Origin: Siphonodentalium dalli
Taxonomy: Eukaryota > Mollusca > Scaphopoda > Gadilida > Siphonodentaliidae
Direction: 5' to 3'
Length of the DNA: 64,000 nt
Assembly: GCA_032622095.1 (NCBI GenBank)
Contig: CP136069.1
Span: 165,160,394 to 165,224,393 of the forward strand
Under the pieces are notes generated by a model. It did not search any database and was not told the origin of the DNA. It saw only the letters and a list, made by a program, of their open reading frames with translations. The translations under genes were made by a program, and so were the position numbers. Below are positions 57,230 to 64,000 of the stretch, piece after piece; within the stretch, counting starts at the first letter, position 1; each line of letters starts with the position of its first letter.

Positions 57230-58245
57230 TAGCATGGGTTATAGACCGATCTGTTTGTTTGATCTTCATGAAATTTGTCATGGATGTTGACATTGACATA
57301 CAGATGGGAACGAGTCATTTTGGGGTCATTCGGCAAAAAAACATGGCTGCCGGTTGCCATTTTAGAATTTACTCTTTGCATCACTAAATCCTTTGGCACA
57401 CACTACAGACCACATCCCTCCATTTACTGTCAACCATTAAATTATTCCCATACCTAAGTTGAGCTACAGTATCATTGACACTTTCATTAGCTATTGCTAT
57501 GGGTTGGTCATCCGTCCCTCCGTCAACATCTATCAACATTTCCGTCAGCACACCCTACAGGTCACATCTGTAATCCAAACATCACCAAACTTCATATAGA
57601 TCTTTTGAGGTGACCTCTAAATGGGAGCATCCACCAGCACATCCAGCAGCCCATATTTATTGGAGAATTGTTTTTGAAACTTTACTGGCTTGTTCAGGTT
57701 CACCTCCAGATGGGAGATATCAAATTTGAAAAACATGGCCACTGGCAGCCATCTTGGATTTTACTCTTTGCATCACTAAATCCTTTAGCACACTCTACAG
57801 ACCATATCCCTCATCCGATCATCACCAAACTTAATATGGATCCTTGGGTGACCTCTAGAAGGGAGCCTCCCTTTTTTACCGAAATTTGTTAAAAACATGG
57901 CTGCCAGTGGCCATCTTGGATTTTACTCTTTGTATGACTATATCCTTTTGCACACCCTACAGGTCACACCTCTCATCCGATTGTCACTAAACTTCATACG
58001 GATCTTTGTGGTGACCACTAGATGGGAGTCTCCCTATTTTTCCGAATTCTGTTAAAAAACATTGTCGCCTGCAGCCATCTTGGATTTCATATTTGAATCC
58101 ATCGGTTTTACATACTTCGCCATTACTAGTACATATATACTTGCTGAAACCCCAAACTTCATATATCTCTTCACATTGACATTTAGTATTACATATAATA
58201 CAAACTTTCCGCATTCCTGTTACATTTGACATTAGCCCCATCTAT
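57230..58245. repeat. Repeat M array, long copy
   Basis: About five modules with CAGTGGCCATCTTGGATTTT or variants, CTCTTTGCATCACTAAATCC, GCACACCCTACAGGTCAC, CATCACCAAACTTCATATAG, GTGACCTCTA and GATGGGAG. Confidence 0.75.
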
Positions 58246-58597
58246 ATGATGAGCTTCAGTGACACTTTCATTATTTTATCAGTCCCACTTTAATTAACAT
58301 TAATAATTAAATTTAATCTCCTTGCTCTCTGAAATAATCTGGTAGCTTCAAGGCATATTTTTGTAGTTAAAGCACATGACCTTGATTCGCCAGTTGTCAC
58401 GCTAAGAGCAAGTAACAAAATCGTATTTGGTTGCCAGGACAAGCGATTGATAAGCCATTTATTTTCTGGTCATTAGAGCTCTTTCACTGTAGAGCATATT
58501 ATAAATAATATTCTTCAACAGTATTGTTGATGTGATTATAAGTAGAATACAGGCAGAAAAGCAATCTGGGGACTCATTCATACGGATGATTGGCTAA
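58246..58597. other. Intron 5 sequence, nothing recognised
   Basis: No supported feature. Confidence 0.4.
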
Positions 58598-58599
58598 TA

Positions 58600-58811
58600 C
58601 AGTAATGCTCTAAATAATCGACTCCTTAACCACACAGAATTATGGGTAATTTTTCAGGATTTTGTCGGAAATATGGCTTGTTGCCATTCATCGGAAAGCT
58701 CTCACTGTGAGCTTTCCGATGAATGGCAACAAGCCATATTTCCGACTAAATCCTGAAAAATTATCCATAATTCTGCTGTGGTTAAGGAGTCGATTATTTT
58801 GGGCATTACTA
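58600..58811. mobile_element. Family A palindromic MITE, copy 10
   Basis: Full palindrome, arms meeting at AAGCTCTCACTGTGAGCTTT. TA at 58598-58599 and 58812-58813. Right terminus mutated to CATTACTA. Confidence 0.9.
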
Positions 58812-58813
58812 TA

Positions 58814-59208
58814 AGTTCAATAACTGTAGGCAGTTACTGAGAATTTTAGTTGATTGTCCCAACAAAAGGGTCAAGGGAATCAAATACTCGACTACTCGAC
58901 TACTCGAGTTCATAGATGTCAATGATAGGAATGTGACTTGTGTTTGAATCAGACAAATTAGAGTGGGTTGAATTTCCCCATAGGGGTATTCTGGCTTACG
59001 ATTTGAATTGATAGCAGATACACTCTTATTCCAGAATTCCTTTGTAAATCCTACACCCTATTATGTCCAAGAATGCCATAAAACTCAGCAGAAAATTCAT
59101 ATGGGGAATATTTGAACAATTGCATGATGTCTATATTTCCTCAAAAAATCCAACTGCAAAGCACTGAAAGGCTTATGTGGTGCACAGAGGCCGCCAATCT
59201 GTAGGGTA
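58814..59208. other. Intron 5 sequence, nothing recognised
   Basis: A short ACTCG repeat (58888-58910). No gene. Confidence 0.4.
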
Positions 59209-59667
59209 TAAGCCTGAGTTTAGTGTGCCTGTCATTTGCAGAATGAGGTCGCCAGAGGGTGAATTTAGTGATGCTATCCCACATAGTGGGCTAGCATCAC
59301 CAAACTCACCCTCTGGGGACCTCAATCTGCATGGCCTCATCTGCTACGGGAAATAGATTGAAGTTTCCTAATGGTAAATATTGTGATGTAAACCCATTGG
59401 GAACCTCGATTTATAATATGCAAGGTGTCGTCTGCCAATTTGGGGATATAGAGAATCTATAAACTAAAAAAGAAATAGAATCTATGTGAAGAAGTTTCTA
59501 TAGAAATTTGATAATAAAGAAACTTTCCAGAGAAGATAAGGCCTAAGCCGAATGGGGTCCTCAGAGAGTGAATTTAGTGATACTAGCCTGCTATGTGGGA
59601 TAGCGTCACTAATTCACCCTCTGGGGACCTCATTCTGCAAATGACAGGCACACTGAACTCAGGCTTG
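59209..59667. mobile_element. Family F element, full-length copy
   Basis: Ends TAAGCCTGAGTTTAGTGTGC and CACTGAACTCAGGCTTG. Both terminal hairpins and the full interior (TTCTATAGAAATTTGATAAT, GAAACTTTCCAGAGAAGATA). No matching 8-bp flanks. Confidence 0.85.
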
Positions 59668-59940
59668 TGAGTGGCCTCCATTTGCACTGAGAGGTCACTA
59701 ATCGGTTAAATGTAGTGTGATATCTGATACATGTGTACTTAAATTAAGCATATTCAGATATTAAATAGTTATTTCTGTATGGTGATACATTGTCCCGAAA
59801 TAACAGTTGTCCATTGATACTAACCTGCTATGTACTAGTGATGCCAAATTATATGACGAAGCATTTTACATGAGTTGTTATAGGTCAGATAATCTATGGT
59901 TCGTGTTTATAGCAGTCTGACAGATCTGTCTGGATGCATA

Positions 59941-60158
59941 GGTCTAAGTAGATAATACATGTCTGATTTTGACCGCATGCAAAGACTGTTTCAAAGAATC
60001 CTTGAGTCATTACAGATCAAGCAATAAATATCTACTCTGGCAGCAATGCATCAGTCTAAGTAGATAATACATGTCTGATTTTGACCGCATGCAAAGACTC
60101 TCTGAAAGAATCTTTGAGTCATTAACAGATCAAGCCATAAATATCTTTTCTGGCCATG
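59941..60158. repeat. Two-copy tandem repeat, period about 109 bp
   Basis: TCTAAGTAGATAATACATGT at 59942 and 60055 begins two units sharing TGATTTTGACCGCATGCAAA and TGAGTCATT(A)ACAGATCAAG. Confidence 0.85.
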
Positions 60159-60268
60159 CCTGTAGAGATCATATTCCTGGAAACTATTTGATTTTCTGAG
60201 GGGGGGATTTAATAACATCAAATCAATGACGCAGATAATATATTTCTTTGTTAATACCTGTTCTTTAA

Positions 60269-60486
60269 CCCTTTCATGACTGGAGCTTCCTGAAATTTGT
60301 GAAAACCCTGTGCCAAAGCATTCTCTTATATATGCAAGTCTCCGATAGGGAGACTCGCATATATAAGAAAATACATTGGCCTAACAATATTTACCTTGAC
60401 CTTGTACGCCAGTGCATTTTCTTTCATATGCGAGGCTCGCTATGGGAGACTTACATATATATGGCACAGCTCCCATCATGAAAGGT
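60269..60486. mobile_element. Family C TTAA element, copy 7
   Basis: TTAA at 60265-60268 on the left, TTTA-like on the right. Two hairpins: TGCAAGTCTCCGATAGGGAG and GCGAGGCTCGCTATGGGAGA, spacer TTTACCTTGACCTTGTACGC. The segmental duplication begins at its first loop (60341). Confidence 0.8.
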
Positions 60487-61232
60487 TTTACAGATCATGC
60501 CGTATAGAAATGCCTGTAGAGATCATATTCCACCAGTAAAACTTAATAACATCAAAACAATGATGCAGATAACATATATCTGTTCCTTAATTTATTCCAC
60601 AGTACATGTATGTGAATGTCCAAGCTCGAGATTGCATGATTATGTGACTTATTTGATCCTATTTCGTACTGTGACTGAGTACTCTATTCAATGTTTATCA
60701 AAATCGGCTCACAAAAGATGCCCAGATCATGTAGGGCTGCAAATTTGAGGGGAACGACCATTCAGTTCGCCTGGAGGTTATCTAAAATGAAAATGCCTTG
60801 AACGAAAAACAGGTCGTGCCAAAGTTTTATAAATGCAGGTCTTGCGATAACTAATCTCACCTTAATTTTGCTCAATCAAGTCCCAAAATGAGACATTCAA
60901 ATTTATTACCGTAGGCCACTGAGTTGCCCATCTATAGTTAATAATACCAGTTGTAGTGATTATAACAGTTTGTGAAACTCGATCTCTTGCTACCTATGAT
61001 ATATGTATGGGGGTTACATGTATCTACTAAGCACAAACCAGGTGAACAAAAAATAGGTTACACATAATTTTGAAACCTGCAGGCCTGTCGTGCAATCTCA
61101 AGCTGGGATCTTTGCCTACTTTCAAATACATTAGGTGTTCACTAAGAATTATATTACCATCGCCATTTTTTCAATGTTAGAACTTCAAAACTCCTTAACC
61201 ACAGCAGAATTATGGGTAATTTTTCAGGATTT
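60341..61232. repeat. Segmental duplication, probable source copy (892 bp)
   Basis: Same segment as 56287-57200. Here the flanking family C and family A elements continue past both ends of the duplicated block, so this copy is the likely source. Confidence 0.9.
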
Positions 61233-61358
61233 AGTCAGAAATATGGCTTGTTGCCATTCATTGGAAAGCTCTCAGTGAGGCCATATTTCCGACTAAATCC
61301 AGAACAATTACCCATAATTTTGCTGTGGTTAAGGAGTCGATTATTTAGGGCATTACTG
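61190..61358. mobile_element. Family A MITE, left terminus missing (copy 11)
   Basis: Begins at ACTCCTTAACCACAGC without the terminal CAGTAATGCC; the palindrome centre is partly deleted; the right end GGGCATTACTG is followed by TA. It ends 65 bp before exon 6. Confidence 0.85.
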
Positions 61359-61423
61359 TACATATACTGTATAGCATTTAATTAATGTCTTATTTTTACC
61401 ACATGCATGCTATCTAATTGCAG

Positions 61424-61479
61424 AGTACGTTGGATGAAGCAACGGACAAATGGGGAATCAAGGTTGAGAGAACAGAAAT
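61424..61479 (+). CDS. STOM: Stomatin-family protein, exon 6 (partial gene)
   Basis: Encodes residues 193-210 and two bases of codon 211: STLDEATDKWGIKVERTE. Acceptor CTAATTGCAG, donor GTGAGT (phase 2). D-AT--WGIKVER-E is conserved across stomatins and leads into the C-terminal coiled-coil and oligomerisation region, which is not found before 64000. Stomatins are about 290 residues, so roughly 80 residues remain outside the window. Confidence 0.95.
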
Positions 61480-61520
61480 GTGAGTAGTCAGATTTTATGC
61501 CATGTCATTGTTGTGTCAAG

Positions 61521-62515
61521 TCTTCTCGGTCCACAATAGCTTGGGATATCGGGTGAGTTATTGCTGTTTTGGACCGAGTCCCATCTCATTACTCTTCTAA
61601 AATGGACTTTATGCCCAGAATCATGGGCAGGAGTTATCTTTCTTGTTTGTCTTTTGGATTAGGTCAGATGGAGGCTTTGCATATATGTGACCCGTCATAT
61701 CAAATCCGGGATTTTTTTTACCCTGTGCCAATGCATTCTCTTATATATGTGAATCGACCATAGGTCGCCTCGCATATATAAGAGAATGCATTGGCCTAAC
61801 AATTTTTTACAATTTTAATAATTTTTTCTTGTATTCTTTAAAATTTTTATAATTTCACCCATACAGAGCCCCAGACAAACATGAGCAGACGACACTCTTC
61901 TATATGCTTCTATATATGTGTGGGGCTCCCTGCAGAGTAATGGATGTTTTTTATTTTATGTCCTAAAAATTGTAAGAAACATTTATTTAAAAAAATTGTT
62001 AGGCCAATGCATTCTCTTATATATGCGAGGCGACCTATGGTCGACTCGCATATATAAGAGAATGCATTGGCACAGGGTAAAAAAAATCCCGACTTACGAC
62101 TGGATTTGATATGGCGGGTCACATATGAACATAGAGGGCAGCCTTTCCCAAGCATGATGATATCAGATATGAATATATAAGAGGTCCGTTAAATGTCAAA
62201 GTAATGAGATTTATAAGTGAACAAAGCCTTGTTTTCCAGAGAATTTTTATTTATCGCTCTATCAGAAAATGCCAGTAAATAATACACTAAACGATTGTAT
62301 GATCATATACTATCACGGTAAATGACATATCATTATGAAGGCAGATTATTCTCGGATATGTGAAATGATTAATCACATTCAGGGGTTTATCTTATTGCCT
62401 GGGCTCCATGTGTACATGTACTACGTCTTTTGAATGAAAGTCCAATGGGGCAGGACTTGGTCCAAAACAGCATCAACCCAACCGATATCCCATGCTGTTG
62501 TGGACCGAGAAGTCT
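61521..62515. mobile_element. Large foldback element, about 1 kb, containing family E
   Basis: Left CTTCTCGGTCCACAATAGCT, GGGATATCGGGTGAG, GTTTTGGACCGAGTCC pairs in inverse with right GGACTTGGTCCAAAACAGCA, ACCGATATCCCATGCT, TTGTGGACCGAGAAG. Terminal inverted repeat about 60 bp with a few mismatches. Family E lies within it. Confidence 0.75.
61686..62123. mobile_element. Family E element with two core hairpins
   Basis: Ends TGTGACCCGTCATATCAAAT and ATTTGATATGGCGGGTCACA, flanked by TA (61684-61685; 62124-62125). Inside are CCCTGTGCCAATGCATTCTC, two hairpins and GGCACAGGG, identical in kind to those of family B. The outer ends are unrelated to B, C or D. Confidence 0.85.
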
Positions 62516-62734
62516 TTGTCTACATGTAGTCAATGTAGGCCGGGTTCACATCTGCCAGAAAATTGTTTTGGTCAATTTTTTGTCCATCCCTGAATGTTTT
62601 TGCCATTTTTCATAAACTTTGGCCAAATTAAAAATGCAAAATATGGAATGTGAGAATAAAACATAAATAAACAATAGGTAAAAAATAGATAAAACAAAAA
62701 TATAAAACACAAAGCAAGATAATAAAGCACACAG

Positions 62735-62890
62735 TTATATAAGTATATATTGCATGGTCTATTATTCATCTGGAGGGATGTCGGGAAATATAAGCAGACA
62801 ACAGATAATAAAAGTGCAGAAAGATTCCTATTCATTGGTGATAATGTTGAACTTATTATCTGAACATTTTGTAAGGGAACTACTCATCGA
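62735..62890. repeat. Dispersed repeat N, uninterrupted copy
   Basis: TCTATTATTCATCTGGAGGG, AATATAAGCAGACAACAGAT, CCTATTCATTGGTGATAATG and AAGGGAACTACTC. Serves as the empty-site reference for the family A insertion at 33140. Confidence 0.7.
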
Positions 62891-63242
62891 TTGGATTTAG
62901 TAAGAAAGCATTAAATTGTCATAGGGAACTTGAACAGCCTTGATTGTTAGCAGCAGATGCACCGTTCACTGAACGATATTGAAAAACAACTTGAAAATAA
63001 ACTTGAAAATGGTCAACAAAGGGCCATGTCTGCTGAACGATATTGAAATATATTGAAGAAAACTTGAAAAATTACCAACTTAAGGCCCTTAAATGCCCTT
63101 GAATTTCGGATTAGAGCCCTTAAACCTTGAAAACTGGTGTACCCTGGCTTGGAATAGCCTTCAATTTCATTATGTCTCAACTGTTATAACTCTATATCTG
63201 GCTTGATTCTCAACACGCTCATGCTAATCTATTGCTTCATTA
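62891..63242. other. Intron 6 sequence with a short diverged direct repeat
   Basis: GAACGATATTGAAAAACAAC and GAACGATATTGAAATATATT at 62968 and 63036. No gene. Confidence 0.4.
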
Positions 63243-63246
63243 ATAA

Positions 63247-63453
63247 CCCTTTCAGTGCCAAGTCTGATTTTTGTATCAACCCATATTTCCTTGATCATTT
63301 TTCAAATTTATTGATTATAATAATGTGATACATTGATGGAAAGAGCTCTAAGAGCTCTTTCCATCAATGTATCACATTATCATAATCAACAAATTTGAAA
63401 AATGATCAAGGAAATATGGGTTGATACAAAAATCAGACTTGGCACTGAAAGGG
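63247..63453. mobile_element. Family D element, copy 3: core-free perfect palindrome
   Basis: 207 bp. Arms of about 103 bp from CCCTTTCAGTGCCAAGTCTG, meeting at AAGAGCTCTAAGAGCTCTTT. Left flank ATAA, right flank TTAA (63454-63457). It has the D ends and TTTGTATCAACCCATAT but no CCCTGTGCC core. Confidence 0.9.
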
Positions 63454-63457
63454 TTAA

Positions 63458-63934
63458 AAAGCGTTTTCAATAAAATTGCTTTATTTGGTAACATTCTGCC
63501 ATCCTGACAGCTAACATTTGATAAAGATGCCAAAATCCTTTAAATCTCAAGTGATAACAAGCCTTGCTAATTTATTATTTATTGGGTATTTGTCAGACGT
63601 GCTATAATGCATTGGCCTCTTCTCACGCTACACAATGCTATCGGTCGATTCTTATGGATACTAGAGGTTGCTTTGATGAGGCTTCAAGATTAGTGGCAAA
63701 TAAGGATACAGCTAATAGTTAAAGAGACAGAACCTTGCAGGCATATGAATGTAATGATTGTTATTGTACAGGTTTGTTGTGGCACAATGTTACGAGATCC
63801 ATCAGGCTCAAGTTGTAACTTGCGGCAGAATAAATGCGTGTGATAAAGTTCACCTCCCTCGCACTCCCGTTTGGTTCTGTGTTTATTACACACCAGCAAT
63901 CAAGTAATTGCTTTTTAGCTTCCCAAGCTAGTCA
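63458..63934. other. Intron 6 sequence, nothing recognised
   Basis: No supported feature; no further stomatin exon found. Confidence 0.4.
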
Positions 63935-64000
63935 CAGTAATACCCTAATTAATAGACTCCTTAACGACAGCAGAATTATGGGTAACTTTTCAGGATTTAG
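63935..64000. mobile_element. Family A MITE cut by the window end (copy 12)
   Basis: CAGTAATACCCTAATTAATA then CTCCTTAACGACAGCAGAAT to GGATTTAG at the last base. Flanked by CA rather than TA. Confidence 0.85.

Noticed and set aside
61480-64000. Search for the next stomatin exon (KDV...LQRAMAAEAEA-like motif)
   Set aside because: No frame in this stretch shows the motif; the exon must lie beyond the window.

Overview
This is eukaryotic, metazoan DNA: AT-rich, intron-like, with GT-AG introns and many interspersed repeats. The repeat types (a Mutator-like element, a Penelope-type endonuclease remnant, a LINE tail ending in an ATT microsatellite, and many palindromic MITEs) and the abundance of TACATGTA words suggest a marine invertebrate. 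I cannot assign the phylum.

One gene dominates. Six exons of a stomatin-family (SPFH/band 7) gene lie on the + strand at 9886-9994, 32874-32980, 38295-38367, 44368-44450, 52211-52414 and 61424-61479. They share one continuous reading frame with compatible splice phases (1,0,1,0,0,2) and give the first 210 or so residues: a cytosolic N-terminus, the membrane hairpin with its proline, and much of the SPFH domain. The C-terminal exons lie beyond 64000. The introns are 5.3 to 22.9 kb long.

Upstream (1-9880) there is no recognisable host gene. The region holds MITEs, a Penelope-like GIY-YIG remnant (minus strand, 1650-2023), a Mutator-like transposase pseudogene (minus strand, 3990-4790), a large foldback element (5365-6216) and one unrecognised 171-codon minus-strand ORF (6266-6781). 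Intron 1 holds a second Mutator-like element with arrayed inverted ends (11402-12955), a LINE 3' end, a tandem array (13836-16640) and the first clusters of palindromic MITEs. A retropepsin-like remnant lies just before exon 2.

The rest of the gene is packed with non-autonomous palindromic elements that I grouped by ends and target: family A (TA target, CAGTAATGCC ends), B (TTAA, CCCTTTACCCAACA ends), C (TTAA, CCCTTTCATGA ends), D (mostly TTAA, CCCTTTCAGTGCC ends), E (probable TA, TGTGACCCG ends), F (one copy with a perfect 8-bp duplication, CAAGCCTG ends) and H (TTAA, about 367 bp). The most unusual signal is a hairpin module bounded by CCCTGTGCC and GGCACAGGG that sits inside families B, C, D and E although their outer ends differ. 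Its inner stem shows compensatory base-pair changes between families and keeps one mismatch at the same place. Chimeric elements, a 0.9-kb near-identical duplication with both ends inside MITEs, and minisatellites complete the picture. Family names here are mine; no database was searched.
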